64,000 nucleotides of DNA from Deltaproteobacteria bacterium. Lineage in GTDB: Bacteria > Myxococcota > Myxococcia > Myxococcales > 40CM-4-68-19. The notes beneath the pieces are model-generated. The model had not been told where the DNA came from. It saw only the letters and a program-made list of their open reading frames with translations, and searched no databases. The translations under genes were made by a program, and so were the position numbers. The DNA lies in the NCBI GenBank assembly GCA_005879535.1, contig VBKI01000065.1, positions 69,501-133,500 of the forward strand, read 5' to 3'. Of this stretch, positions 1 through 8,307 are shown in pieces. How positions within the stretch are numbered: position 1 is the first letter of the stretch; every line of letters starts with the position of its first letter.

Positions 1-483
1 GACGGCCTCGCGTGCCCACTCGATCAGTTCGCGACCCGTCGGGCGCGTGCCGCCGTGGGAGCGGACCTCCCAACCGGGACGGCGCGCCTTTGCGTCGATG
101 GCCACCATCGCGCTCTGCGAGCCCAGAAGGCGCGCCACCGCGGTGATCAGCGCGGGGTCGGCGAGCGCGGCGCTGTTCATCGATACCTTGTCGGCTCCCG
201 CCCGGAGGAGCGTTTCTGCGTCGCCGACGTTGCGGACTCCGCCGCCCACGGCGAACGGAATGCTCAGCTCGCTCGCGACGTGCTCCACCAGTCGCACGAG
301 GGTACCGCGAGCTTCCAGCGACGCGCTGATGTCGAGGAAGCAAAGCTCGTCGGCGCCGGCAGCACCATAGGCGCGCGCCTGTTCGACGGGATCGCCGGCG
401 TCGCGCAGATCCTGGAAGCGGACGCCTTTCACCACCCGGCCGTCCTTGACGTCCAGGCAGGGGATGATCCGCCGGGTCAGCAT
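1..483 (-). CDS. hisF: Imidazole glycerol phosphate synthase cyclase subunit HisF (partial, C-terminus off left edge)
   Basis: HisF is the cyclase half of IGP synthase; with HisH it turns PRFAR plus ammonia into imidazole glycerol phosphate and AICAR. Translating the minus strand from the ATG at 483 gives 161 residues of a typical HisF barrel. The first strand carries [14 protein letters not shown], with the catalytic Asp. AVGGGVR forms a phosphate-binding loop, and the second catalytic Asp lies in VAIDAK. HisF is usually about 250 residues, so about 90 are missing beyond base 1. The ATG overlaps the hisA stop by 7 bases (ATGCTGA), so translation is probably coupled. It is the last visible gene of the his operon. 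Confidence 0.96.
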   Translation of the reverse strand, partial: MLTRRIIPCLDVKDGRVVKGVRFQDLRDAGDPVEQARAYGAAGADELCFLDISASLEARGTLVRLVEHVASELSIPFAVGGGVRNVGDAETLLRAGADKVSMNSAALADPALITAVARLLGSQSAMVAIDAKARRPGWEVRSHGGTRPTGRELIEWAREAV

Positions 484-1220
484 CCGCCCTCCAGCGCCGT
501 TTGGCCTTCCGCGATGGTGAACCGGCCTTCGTAGAGCGCGGTGCCGGCGATCGCGCCTGCAAGCGTGCGCAGCCCGGCGGCAGCGAGCGCGCGCAGATGC
601 GAAAGATAGCCCGCTCCGCCGGATGCGATCAGACGCGCCCGCGGCACGGCGGCTTCCACCTCGCGGAGCAATGCAAGATCGAATCCTTGCATCGTGCCGT
701 CGCGGGCCACCGCGGTCACGACGAACCAACGCACCCCGCCGCCGGCGAGATCCTTCGCCAGGCCGGCCGGGGAAGGGCCGCGCGTTTCCGTCCAACCCCG
801 CGTCGCCGCGCGCCCGTCCTTGACGTCGATTCCGCACGCCACCCGATCCTGGCCGAAGCGCTCGACGGCCGCCGCCGCCAGCGCGGGCTGCTCGATTGCG
901 GCAGTGCCGAGAATGATCCGGCCCGCGCCCGCGGCGAGCGTCTCCTCGCCGGCGCGCACGTCGCGGATGCCGCCGCCCACCTGCACCACCGCCGGCGCCG
1001 CAGCTTGCGCAATCCGGCCGATCAACTCGAGCTGCCTAGGGCCGCCGAACGCGGCATCCAGGTCGACGACGTGCAGGACCACGGCACCCTGCTGCACGAA
1101 CTCCCGCGCCTGTGCCGCCGGGTCCTGCGACCAGATGCGCGCCGTCTTCCGATCCCCCTGGTGCAACCGCACCGCGCGGCCTTCGAGCAGGTCGATCGCC
1201 GGGTACAACTGGGCCGTCAC
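477..1220 (-). CDS. hisA: ProFAR isomerase HisA
   Basis: This protein of 247 aa is the phosphoribosylformimino-AICAR-phosphate ribosyl isomerase of histidine synthesis, a (beta/alpha)8 barrel homologous to HisF. The N-terminal catalytic Asp is in [14 protein letters not shown] and the second in [10 protein letters not shown]. Phosphate-binding Gly motifs are QVGGGIRD and the late SGGAGYLS. Length is normal for the family. It starts with GTG, sharing bases with the hisH stop (GTGA overlap), and its own stop overlaps hisF by 7 bases. It therefore sits between its two IGP synthase partners in a coupled operon. Confidence 0.97.
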   Translation of the reverse strand: MTAQLYPAIDLLEGRAVRLHQGDRKTARIWSQDPAAQAREFVQQGAVVLHVVDLDAAFGGPRQLELIGRIAQAAAPAVVQVGGGIRDVRAGEETLAAGAGRIILGTAAIEQPALAAAAVERFGQDRVACGIDVKDGRAATRGWTETRGPSPAGLAKDLAGGGVRWFVVTAVARDGTMQGFDLALLREVEAAVPRARLIASGGAGYLSHLRALAAAGLRTLAGAIAGTALYEGRFTIAEGQTALEGGC

Positions 1221-1816
1221 GGCGGTGCCTGGGGCAGGGCAAGGAATCTTTTCAGCAGCGCCTCTCCGTCGCCGGCGCTCTTCTCCGGGTGGTACTGGAC
1301 GCCGAAGAGCGTGCCTTGGCCGACGACGGCGGGAATCCGCACCCGCCCGTGCTCCGCGACCGCATGAGTGACGCTATCGGGCGCCTCGCAGCGATAGGAG
1401 TGAGCGAAGTAAGCCCAGCCGGACGGCTCGAGAGCGCTCGCCCCGGTCGGCCGCAGCTTCTGCCAGCCGATGTGGGGGACCTGCACGTCCTGCGGCAGCC
1501 GCGTCACGCGGCCTGGCAACAGTCCGAGTCCGGCGCGGCGGCCATCTTCGTCGCCCTCCTCGAAGAGGAGCTGCATGCCCAGGCAGATGCCGAGCACCGG
1601 CGCTCGCCGGCCCAGCGCCGTGCGCAGCGCCTGCTGGAAGGGCGCGGCGCGCTCCATGCCGAGCCCGAAGGCCGCAACTCCGGGCAGAATCACGCGAGGC
1701 GCGCGAGCGACGGAGGACGGGTCGGTCAGGAGCTGCGGGTCCCCGCCTGCGCGCCGCAGGGCGTGCAGCACCGATCCCAGGTTGCCCAGACCGAGATCGA
1801 CGACGGCGACGTTCAC
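1217..1816 (-). CDS. hisH: Imidazole glycerol phosphate synthase glutaminase subunit HisH
   Basis: This 199-aa protein is the class I glutamine amidotransferase that feeds ammonia to HisF. The nucleophile Cys is in GICLGMQLLFE and the catalytic His/Glu pair in YHPEKS near the C-terminus. The N-terminus VAVVDLGLGNLGS is the usual HisH first strand and glycine loop. I chose the GTG at 1816 because it gives the family N-terminus and overlaps the hisB TGA by 4 bases. The longer in-frame upstream reading is antisense-like hisB shadow. Confidence 0.95.
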   Translation of the reverse strand: MNVAVVDLGLGNLGSVLHALRRAGGDPQLLTDPSSVARAPRVILPGVAAFGLGMERAAPFQQALRTALGRRAPVLGICLGMQLLFEEGDEDGRRAGLGLLPGRVTRLPQDVQVPHIGWQKLRPTGASALEPSGWAYFAHSYRCEAPDSVTHAVAEHGRVRIPAVVGQGTLFGVQYHPEKSAGDGEALLKRFLALPQAPP

Positions 1817-2403
1817 AAGACTCCTTTGGTGCTGGGCACGGCCCCGGTCAGACGCGGGTCGACTGCAACGGCCTGCCGCAGCGCGCGCGCGAACGACTTG
1901 AACACGGCTTCGGCGCCGTGATGGAAGTCGCGGCCCGTCAACAGATCGATGTGGACGTTGGCGCGGGCATGGTCGGCGAACGCCTTGAAGAATCCCTCGA
2001 CGACCGAGAGATCCATGGCGCTGCGCGGACCCTGATCGACGGACACGTTCCAGTGCAAGTAGGCGCGTCCGGAGAGATCGATGACCGTGCGCGCCAGTGC
2101 CTCGTCGAGCGGGAAGTAGAAGCAGCCGGCGCGGGCGATCCCCTTCCGGTCCCCGAGCGCCTGGTCGACGGCGCCGCCGAGCGCGATCCCGGTGTCTTCG
2201 ACCGTGTGGTGCTGGTCGATGTGCAGGTCGCCCTTGCAGTTGATCTGCGCGTCGAACGCGGCGTGCTTGGCGAGCGTGTCCAGCATGTGGTCGAAGAACG
2301 GGATCCCGGTCGAGACCTGCGCGTCGCCGCGGCCGTCCAGGTCGATGGCGACCTCCAGCTCCGTCTCCCGGGTCTTGCGCGAGATCTTTCCCGTCCGGCT
2401 CAT
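1813..2403 (-). CDS. hisB: Imidazoleglycerol-phosphate dehydratase HisB (monofunctional)
   Basis: This 196-aa protein dehydrates IGP to imidazole acetol phosphate. Metal-binding His clusters are visible as DQHHTVEDTGI and FHHGAEAVFK, and FFDHML near residue 30 is typical. Only the dehydratase domain is present; the HAD-type histidinol phosphatase domain fused to it in Escherichia coli is absent. A separate HAD gene directly upstream could supply that activity. The ATG at 2403 overlaps the stop of the HAD gene (ATGA), and its TGA overlaps hisH (GTGA). Confidence 0.97.
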   Translation of the reverse strand: MSRTGKISRKTRETELEVAIDLDGRGDAQVSTGIPFFDHMLDTLAKHAAFDAQINCKGDLHIDQHHTVEDTGIALGGAVDQALGDRKGIARAGCFYFPLDEALARTVIDLSGRAYLHWNVSVDQGPRSAMDLSVVEGFFKAFADHARANVHIDLLTGRDFHHGAEAVFKSFARALRQAVAVDPRLTGAVPSTKGVL

Positions 2404-3257
2404 GCGTGGGCATCTCCCGTCTCGGCGAGCAGCCGCGAGAGCACCCGGCTGGTATCGCCGGGTGCCTCGACGTGAGCGTAGACGATCGGCGCGCCCGCGT
2501 CCTGGGCGGCGCGCGACGCCGCCCTGTCGTCCGCCGTGTCGCCGATGAACAGGACCTCGGACGCCCTTGGCGCTCCGCGCAGCAGCGCGTGCGTGAGCCA
2601 GAGCAGCCCTGCGGGATCCGGCTTGCGCGGCCGGTGTCCGTCGGCGACCCAGCAGAGCTCGTCCGGGATCTTCAAGCGGCAAAGCCGTTGCGCAAGGCGC
2701 GTCTCGCCCGGGTTCCGCCCCGTGTAGAGGGCGAGCGGAAACCGGGTGGCGACGGCAGCGAGCAGACGGGAGTCAGGGAGCACCTCCTCGTTTTCCCACA
2801 TCCCCCGCTCGGGCGCGTCGGGGAGCACGTCCTTGGCCTCGAATCCGAACAGGTCGCGGCACATCGGCCCGCCGTAGAGAGCTCCGCAGATCCGCGCGAC
2901 GGTCTCCTGCCGGATGGGGACGGGACGCTTCTCGTAGAGCGGGCGAACCCCGTGGCCCCCGGCCTCGGCGAGAAAGCGTCCAAGGTCTGGCGCCTCTTGT
3001 CGCGCGCGCAGGTAGAGCAGAAGGGCGATCGCGCGGGACATCTCCCAGTCGTCGTTGAAGCCGCCGGCGTTCTTGAACGCCGCGATCTCGACGTCGCGAT
3101 CGAACGGCGCCCCACGCGCGGGACCCTCGCCGACGAGCGGCACGATGGCGCGGCGGGCAGCTTCCTCCGCCACCGCGTGGTAGCTGGGGCGCGCATCGAG
3201 CAGGACTCCGTCCACGTCGAGGATCACGCCCCGGACAGCGCGCAGCGAAAAGCTCAC
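2400..3257 (-). CDS. HAD-superfamily hydrolase in the his operon, candidate histidinol-phosphate phosphatase
   Basis: This 285-aa protein has all four HAD motifs: ILDVDGVLLD (nucleophile DxD), ALYTGRN (motif II Thr), the Lys of RPRKPDP, and FIGDTADDR (motif IV acids). An internal helical cap lies at about residues 20-165, so it resembles subfamily I. It is embedded between hisC and hisB with 4-base overlaps on both sides (GTGA and ATGA). HolPase must follow HisC and precede HisD in the pathway, and HisB here lacks that domain, so histidinol-phosphate phosphatase is the likely role. That function is inferred from context; the family is a general phosphatase family. Confidence 0.8.
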   Translation of the reverse strand: MSFSLRAVRGVILDVDGVLLDARPSYHAVAEEAARRAIVPLVGEGPARGAPFDRDVEIAAFKNAGGFNDDWEMSRAIALLLYLRARQEAPDLGRFLAEAGGHGVRPLYEKRPVPIRQETVARICGALYGGPMCRDLFGFEAKDVLPDAPERGMWENEEVLPDSRLLAAVATRFPLALYTGRNPGETRLAQRLCRLKIPDELCWVADGHRPRKPDPAGLLWLTHALLRGAPRASEVLFIGDTADDRAASRAAQDAGAPIVYAHVEAPGDTSRVLSRLLAETGDAHA

Positions 3258-4330
3258 GGCGCGAGCTCCGTCCGGATCGCAGCGAGAAAGGCATCGTTGG
3301 CAGCAGGCGCACCGATGCTCACCCGCAGCGCGCGCTCCAGGCCCGGCCCCGACGAGACGTTCCGGATCAGCACGCCCCGGCGGAACAGGGCGGCGTGCAG
3401 CTCGCCCGCCGGCATCCGCGTTTGCTCGAAGAGGATGAAATTCGCTCCCGAGGGATGGACCGTGGTTCCAAGCTCGCGAAGAGCGCGGCCGACCCGTTCG
3501 CGCTCGCCGACCACGCGGCGAACGCGGTCGGCCACCAACTCGGGGCGAGCAATGAGCGCGCGCGCGATCAGCGAAGTGGAGGCGCTCAGGTTGTAGGGAA
3601 GCTGGACCTTGCGCAGCTCCGCGCAGAGGCTCGGCGCCGCCAGCATGCATCCGGCGCGCAGGCTGGCCGCGGCGAACGCTTTCGAAAACGTGCGGAAGAG
3701 CGCCAGCCGCGGATGCTGCGGCAGCAGCGGGGTGAAATCCTGCCCGCAGAACTCGCGATAAGCCTCGTCGATCCCCAGCAGACAGGGCACCGCGCGCGCG
3801 AGCAGCGACGCGTCCTCCACGGAGAGCGTGGTGCCCGTCGGGTTGTTCGGCGATCCCAGCAGCAGCAGCTTCGCTCCCTCTGCCGCGCGCACCAGCTCTT
3901 CGAGGGGGAAGCGGAATTCGCCGGAACCGCCGCGAAGCGGAACGGCGATGACGCTTGCGCCCAGCGCTTTCGCCTGCAGCGCATACAGTGCGAAGGACGG
4001 CGCGACCACGACCACCGTATCGCCGGGCTCGATGCAGGCGAAGAGGAGCAGCTGGAGCAGCTCGTTCGAACCGTTCCCCACCAGGACGCCGGCGCGATCG
4101 ACGCCGAAAGCCTGTGCGAGATCTGCCCCGAGCCGCGCGCCGTCGGTGATGGGGTACTTCGACCAGTCCATTGCCTCGAGCTGAGCGGACAGCTCCCGCT
4201 TCAGCTCCGGCTGGACGTCGTCGGGGCTCTCATTGAGATGCAGCGGCACCGGAGCCGGATCTCGCGGCGGCCCATAGGGCGCAAGCGGCCGCACGGTGCT
4301 GCGCACGAACTCCTCCGGGGCCCGGCTCAT
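3254..4330 (-). CDS. hisC: Histidinol-phosphate aminotransferase HisC
   Basis: This 358-aa fold-type I PLP enzyme converts imidazole acetol phosphate to L-histidinol phosphate. Visible features are VPLHLNESP at the N-terminus, the GNGSNELL cofactor loop, SPNNPTGT, GIDEAYREF, and the Schiff-base Lys in FRTFSKAFA. The C-terminal Arg region (RVSIGA) that contacts the substrate phosphate is also present. Length is typical. The ATG at 4330 overlaps the hisD stop (ATGA), and the stop overlaps the HAD start. Confidence 0.95.
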   Translation of the reverse strand: MSRAPEEFVRSTVRPLAPYGPPRDPAPVPLHLNESPDDVQPELKRELSAQLEAMDWSKYPITDGARLGADLAQAFGVDRAGVLVGNGSNELLQLLLFACIEPGDTVVVVAPSFALYALQAKALGASVIAVPLRGGSGEFRFPLEELVRAAEGAKLLLLGSPNNPTGTTLSVEDASLLARAVPCLLGIDEAYREFCGQDFTPLLPQHPRLALFRTFSKAFAAASLRAGCMLAAPSLCAELRKVQLPYNLSASTSLIARALIARPELVADRVRRVVGERERVGRALRELGTTVHPSGANFILFEQTRMPAGELHAALFRRGVLIRNVSSGPGLERALRVSIGAPAANDAFLAAIRTELAP

Positions 4331-5607
4331 TTGCGCCGCACCTCGATGGCGCGGGCGTGGCCGTGCAGGCCCTCGGCGCGCGCCAGCGATTCGATGGCGG
4401 CGGAATCTGCCGCGAGCTGCCCGGGGCCGTACTCGATGACGTTCTGCCGGCGAACGAAGTCGGCCGCGTTCAGCGGCGAAGCGAACCGCGCCGTGCCGCC
4501 GGTGGGCAGCGTGTGGTTGGGACCCGCGAGATAGTCGCCGACCGGTACGGGCGCGTAGTGACCGACGAACACCGCCGCGGCGCGCGGGACTTTTGGCAAC
4601 GCGGCTGCGGCGTCCCGCAGGAGGAGCTCGAGATGCTCGGGGGCCAGATCGTTCGCGAATGCCAGCGCCTCGTCCAGGTCGCGGGCGACCACCGCGGCGC
4701 CGCGGGCCGCCAGAGACTCGGCCGCGACGCGGTTCGGATGCCCGGCGAGCTCCGCCTTTACCGCCTCGACGGTCCGCTGCGCGAGCGATGCCTCGGGTGT
4801 GACCAGCACGCTCAACGCCAGCGGATCGTGCTCTCCCTGCGCCACGAGGTCGGCCGCGACTTGACGCGGATCCGCGCTGCCATCGGCGACGATGACGACC
4901 TCCGTCGGTCCGGCCAGCGAATCGATGCGCACGTCGCCCGAGAGCTGCCTCTTCGCTTCGGTGACGTACGCGTTTCCTGGCCCGACGATCACGTCGACTT
5001 TCGGGACCGTCGCCGTTCCCAGGGCGAGCGCCGCCACCGCCTGCGCTCCGCCCGCGAGCAGGATGCGCGTGGCTCCCGCGATTCGCGCCGCCGCCGCGAC
5101 CTCCGGAAGGATGCCGCCGTCGCGACGCGGCGGAGTCGCCACGATCACCTCGGGCACTCCCGCGAGCCTGGCGACGGCGGCCGTCATGATGACCGTGGAG
5201 GGGTACGCCGCGCGGCCGCCGGGCACGTAGCAAGCCGCCCGTTGCAAGGGAATGGTCAGGCAGCGCACGACTCCGCCGGCCTGGAGATGCACGGCGTACG
5301 AGGAAGGAATCTGGCGGGCATGGAAGTCGCGCACCCGCTCGTGCGCGGTGACGAGTGCCTGCCGGACCTGGGCAGGGCACTCGTCCGCCAGCGCGCTCCA
5401 GCGCGCATCGTCGATGAAGAATGACTCGAGGCGCGGTCCATCGAAGCGCTCGGTCAGCTCGCGGACGGCCGCGTCCCCACGGGCGCGGACGTCGGCGATG
5501 ATGGCGGCGACCGAAGCCGAGATCTGCGACCCGATCTGTGCGGTCGTGCGCAGCGAGATCGCCTGCAGACGATCCGCGGGATCCTCCAGACGCAGAATGC
5601 GGATCAT
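4327..5607 (-). CDS. hisD: Histidinol dehydrogenase HisD
   Basis: This 426-aa zinc, NAD-dependent enzyme carries out the last two oxidations of histidine synthesis. Landmarks are CYVPGGRAAYPST, GPGNAYVTEAKRQL, DSLAGPTEVV, QGEHDPLA (zinc and catalytic Glu/His region), DLAPEHLELL and AGPNHTLPTGGTARF. Length matches the family. The start ATG at 5607 overlaps the hisG stop (ATGA), which excludes the long in-frame upstream extension as coding. Confidence 0.97.
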   Translation of the reverse strand: MIRILRLEDPADRLQAISLRTTAQIGSQISASVAAIIADVRARGDAAVRELTERFDGPRLESFFIDDARWSALADECPAQVRQALVTAHERVRDFHARQIPSSYAVHLQAGGVVRCLTIPLQRAACYVPGGRAAYPSTVIMTAAVARLAGVPEVIVATPPRRDGGILPEVAAAARIAGATRILLAGGAQAVAALALGTATVPKVDVIVGPGNAYVTEAKRQLSGDVRIDSLAGPTEVVIVADGSADPRQVAADLVAQGEHDPLALSVLVTPEASLAQRTVEAVKAELAGHPNRVAAESLAARGAAVVARDLDEALAFANDLAPEHLELLLRDAAAALPKVPRAAAVFVGHYAPVPVGDYLAGPNHTLPTGGTARFASPLNAADFVRRQNVIEYGPGQLAADSAAIESLARAEGLHGHARAIEVRRK

Positions 5608-6215
5608 CCGAGCTTCTCCAGGAGCGGCAGCATCTCCTCCACCTTCAATCGATACGCGGCGCGGTTCACCACCAGCCGGGCGGTGACCTGCAGGATCTCG
5701 TCGACTACCACCAGACCGTTCTCTTCCAGCGTGCGACCGGTCTCCACCAGATCGACGATCGCGTCGGTGAGTCCGCTGACCGCCGCGAGCTCGACGGATC
5801 CGGCGAGGTGGACGAGGTCCACGGGCACTCCGCGACGGCCGAACCACTGCAGGGTGAGCCGGGGATACTTCGTGGCCACGCGGAGCGACCGGCCCAGCTC
5901 CGCCGTCACGCTCGATCCCCGCGGCGCCGCCAGGCAGAGCCGGCAACGGCCGAACCCGAAGTCGATCGGCGTCAGCAGATCGGCGGCCGACTCGAGCACC
6001 TGATCGAGCCCGCAGACGCCGAGATCCGCCGCGCCGCGCTCCACGTACAAGGGCACGTCGCCGTCCTTGAGGACCACGAAACGTGCCGAGGATCCCGCCG
6101 CGATGATCAGCTTTCGGGACGTGCCCGGCTCGTCTTCCGGCACGACTCCCGCGTGCGCGAACCGCTCGAGCGCGGGCCTTTGCAGCCGGCCCTTCGGCAG
6201 GGCGATGGTCAGCAT
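5604..6215 (-). CDS. hisG: ATP phosphoribosyltransferase catalytic subunit HisG, short form
   Basis: HisG catalyses the first step of histidine synthesis, ATP plus PRPP. At 203 aa this is the short form, which lacks the C-terminal regulatory ACT-like domain of long HisG. Short HisG needs HisZ, encoded immediately upstream. The N-terminus LTIALPKGRL is diagnostic. The PRPP-binding loop is seen in SGLTDAIVDLVETGRTL. Its ATG overlaps the hisZ stop by 7 bases (ATGCTGA), consistent with equal production of the two subunits. Confidence 0.95.
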   Translation of the reverse strand: MLTIALPKGRLQRPALERFAHAGVVPEDEPGTSRKLIIAAGSSARFVVLKDGDVPLYVERGAADLGVCGLDQVLESAADLLTPIDFGFGRCRLCLAAPRGSSVTAELGRSLRVATKYPRLTLQWFGRRGVPVDLVHLAGSVELAAVSGLTDAIVDLVETGRTLEENGLVVVDEILQVTARLVVNRAAYRLKVEEMLPLLEKLG

Positions 6216-7156
6216 GCGAGCGGCACCAGCGCGTCGAGATCGAGCGAGAACCCGACCGCGGGCCGGGGATCGCCGAAGCGGCCGAGCAGGGTGTCGTACC
6301 GGCCACCGCCGCCGACCGGACGGGGCGCGCCGGTCGCGTACAGATTGAAGACGATGCCGGTGTAGTAGCCCAGCCCGCGGACCTCTCCGAGATCGACCTC
6401 CAGCTCGGCTCCGAGGCTGCGAGCCGCGCCGAGCGCGGCGGAGATGCGCTGCAGGGCCTTCAGGGCATCCTCGGTGGGCGCCAGCGCCTCGGCCCTCGAG
6501 AGCAGCTCGCCCGCTTCCGTCTGCGGGCGCGGCGGCTGCGCCAGCAGCAGGAGCGCATCGCGCGCTTTTCCCGGAGTGACCTCGCGCTCGCACAGGCTCC
6601 GCAACGTCGGCAGGTCCTTGCGATCGATGGCGTCGTTGAGCGCGGCGGCGAGCCTGCCTCCGGCCCCCGCCGCGGCGGCAAGGGCGGAGAAATATCCGGT
6701 GCTGCCCAGGGAGATGCGACCGCGAATGCCGAGGGCGTGCAGCGAGGCGGCGGCAAGCGCGAGGATCTCGGCATCCGCTTCGGCGCCGGCGGCGCCCACC
6801 AATTCGCAACCCGCCTGCAGTCTCTCGTGTACGGGCCCGCTGTCGGGTGCCACCCGGCGCACGATGCTGCCGCGGTAATACAGTCGCAACGGAGACATGC
6901 CCGAGAGTCGCGTCGCCGCGATGCGGGCGACCTGGGCGGTGAAGTCCGCGCGCAGCGCGATCAGCCGCCCGCTGCGATCGAGCGCCCTGAACGCTTCCGG
7001 TCCGAACACGTCCGCCGCCTCGATCGCAGGCGGGATGACCTCCGCGTAGCCCTTGGCCTCGAAGCGCGCGCAGAGCGTCGCCTCGCAGCGACGCAGGCGC
7101 CGCGCCGCCTCGAAGAGGAGGTCCTGCGTTCCGGGAAGTGGCGTCGCCGGTTGCAC
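6209..7156 (-). CDS. hisZ: ATP phosphoribosyltransferase regulatory subunit HisZ
   Basis: This 315-aa protein is a histidyl-tRNA synthetase paralogue without tRNA-charging function. It forms the HisG/HisZ complex and mediates histidine feedback. Class II synthetase traces remain: LPGTQDLLF at the N-terminus, motif-2-like LRLYYRGSIVRR, and LGYYTGIVFNLY and GGGGRYD as in HisS. It is too short for HisS and has no anticodon-binding domain. It starts at GTG 7156 and is the first gene of the operon; the 65-bp divergent gap to pyrD must hold the his promoter. Confidence 0.93.
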   Translation of the reverse strand: MQPATPLPGTQDLLFEAARRLRRCEATLCARFEAKGYAEVIPPAIEAADVFGPEAFRALDRSGRLIALRADFTAQVARIAATRLSGMSPLRLYYRGSIVRRVAPDSGPVHERLQAGCELVGAAGAEADAEILALAAASLHALGIRGRISLGSTGYFSALAAAAGAGGRLAAALNDAIDRKDLPTLRSLCEREVTPGKARDALLLLAQPPRPQTEAGELLSRAEALAPTEDALKALQRISAALGAARSLGAELEVDLGEVRGLGYYTGIVFNLYATGAPRPVGGGGRYDTLLGRFGDPRPAVGFSLDLDALVPLAC

Positions 7157-7221
7157 GAAGGGGCGATTGTCGACGGCGGACGCCGACGGCGCAAGGGCGC
7201 GTGTTATAGGCTGCGCCGTCC
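7157..7221. promoter_or_regulatory. Divergent hisZ/pyrD promoter gap with possible extended -10 for pyrD
   Basis: This 65-bp space must drive both the his operon (minus) and pyrD (plus). On the plus strand TGTTATAGG at 7202-7210 fits an extended -10 (TGn followed by TATAGG), only 11 bases before the pyrD GTG. That would leave a leader of a few bases or none. I see no convincing -35 at proper spacing and no clear minus-strand promoter. Confidence 0.35.
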
Positions 7222-8256
7222 GTGTACTTCCTCGTGCGCCCGCTGCTCTTCATGCTCCAGCCGGAAACGGCGCACGGCCTGGCGGGCGTCCTGTTGCGCG
7301 TCCGCTCGGCCCCGCGCGCGATCCCCGGCGCCGATCCAGTGCTCCGGCAGACGTTGTCGGGGATCGATTTTCCGACCCCGCTCGGTCTGGCAGCCGGTAT
7401 GGACAAGGGCGACGTCCTTGCGCCGGGCTGGTTCCGCCTGGGGTTCGGCTGGGTGGAGATCGGAACGATTACCCCCCGACCCCAGGCGGGAAACGAACGG
7501 CCCCGCCTGTTCCGGCTCGTCGATCAGCGCGCGATCATCAACCGGATGGGCTTCAACAATGCCGGCGCGACGGCGGTGGCGGAGAAGCTCCGCCGGTTGC
7601 CGCCCCTTCCAGGGCCCGTCTGCATCAATGTCGGCCGCAACAAGGACACTCCGAACGAGCGTGCAGCCGAGGATTACGTCTCGGCGTTCCGCGTCCTGGC
7701 GCCGCATGCCGCGCTCGCCTCGATCAATGTCTCCAGCCCGAATACGCCTGGGCTCCGCGCGCTCCAGGCGGAGCTGGGAACGCTCGTCGCCGAAGTGGTC
7801 AAAGCGCGCAACGCGATGGCCCGCCGGATCCCGGTGCTGGTGAAGCTCTCTCCCGACGAGCCCGACGGCCGCCTGGTGGAGATGGCTCAGGCGGCACAGG
7901 CCGCGGGCGCGGACGGCATCATCGCGACCAACACGACGATCGATCGCGCTGCGGTGCGGGCCCATCCCCGAGCAGCGGAAGCGGGCGGCCTCTCCGGCGC
8001 GCCGCTGCGCGAGCGCGCATTGCACGTCTGCCGGCTACTGTATCGCAGCGTGTCCGTCCCCATCGTAGGAGTCGGCGGCATCTTCACCGCCGAGGATGCC
8101 TACGCGCGCATCCGCGCGGGCGCTTCTCTGATCCAGGTCTACACGGCGCTCGTCTACGAAGGACCGGGTCTACCGAAGCGGATCTCGCGCGGTCTCGCGG
8201 CGCTGCTGCGCCGCGACGGGCTCACGCTGCCCCAGGCGATCGGCAAGGACACGTAG
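7222..8256 (+). CDS. pyrD: Dihydroorotate dehydrogenase (quinone), class 2 PyrD
   Basis: This 344-aa FMN enzyme oxidises dihydroorotate to orotate in pyrimidine synthesis. The N-terminal hydrophobic helix (YFLVRPLLFML) is the class 2 membrane and quinone-binding extension. LGLAAGMDKG, FNNAGA, INVGRNKDT, NVSSPNTPGLR with the catalytic Ser, VKLSPDE, TNTT and GVGGIF line up with the flavin and substrate sites. The GTG at 7222 was chosen because it gives the full N-terminal helix. It converges on the FHA-lytic transglycosylase gene, with a repeat element between them. Confidence 0.95.
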   Translation: MYFLVRPLLFMLQPETAHGLAGVLLRVRSAPRAIPGADPVLRQTLSGIDFPTPLGLAAGMDKGDVLAPGWFRLGFGWVEIGTITPRPQAGNERPRLFRLVDQRAIINRMGFNNAGATAVAEKLRRLPPLPGPVCINVGRNKDTPNERAAEDYVSAFRVLAPHAALASINVSSPNTPGLRALQAELGTLVAEVVKARNAMARRIPVLVKLSPDEPDGRLVEMAQAAQAAGADGIIATNTTIDRAAVRAHPRAAEAGGLSGAPLRERALHVCRLLYRSVSVPIVGVGGIFTAEDAYARIRAGASLIQVYTALVYEGPGLPKRISRGLAALLRRDGLTLPQAIGKDT

Positions 8257-8259
8257 TGT

Positions 8260-8307
8260 AGTCTCAATCGTACCCGCAAAGCCGCACCTCGCGGTGCGGC
8301 GCGGCTA
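8260..8307. repeat. Double-stem palindromic element, copy A
   Basis: This roughly 48-bp element fills the gap between pyrD and the FHA-lytic transglycosylase. The inner stem is GCCGCACC (8281-8288) with GGTGCGGC (8293-8300) around a TCGC loop. The outer stem is 8271-8277 with GCGGCTA at 8301-8307 (one mismatch). AGTCTCA lies at 8260-8266. The TAG stop of the minus-strand gene is the edge of the outer stem. Copies B (48576-48622) and C (62912-62960) share sequence and structure. It may act as a bidirectional terminator. Confidence 0.8.
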
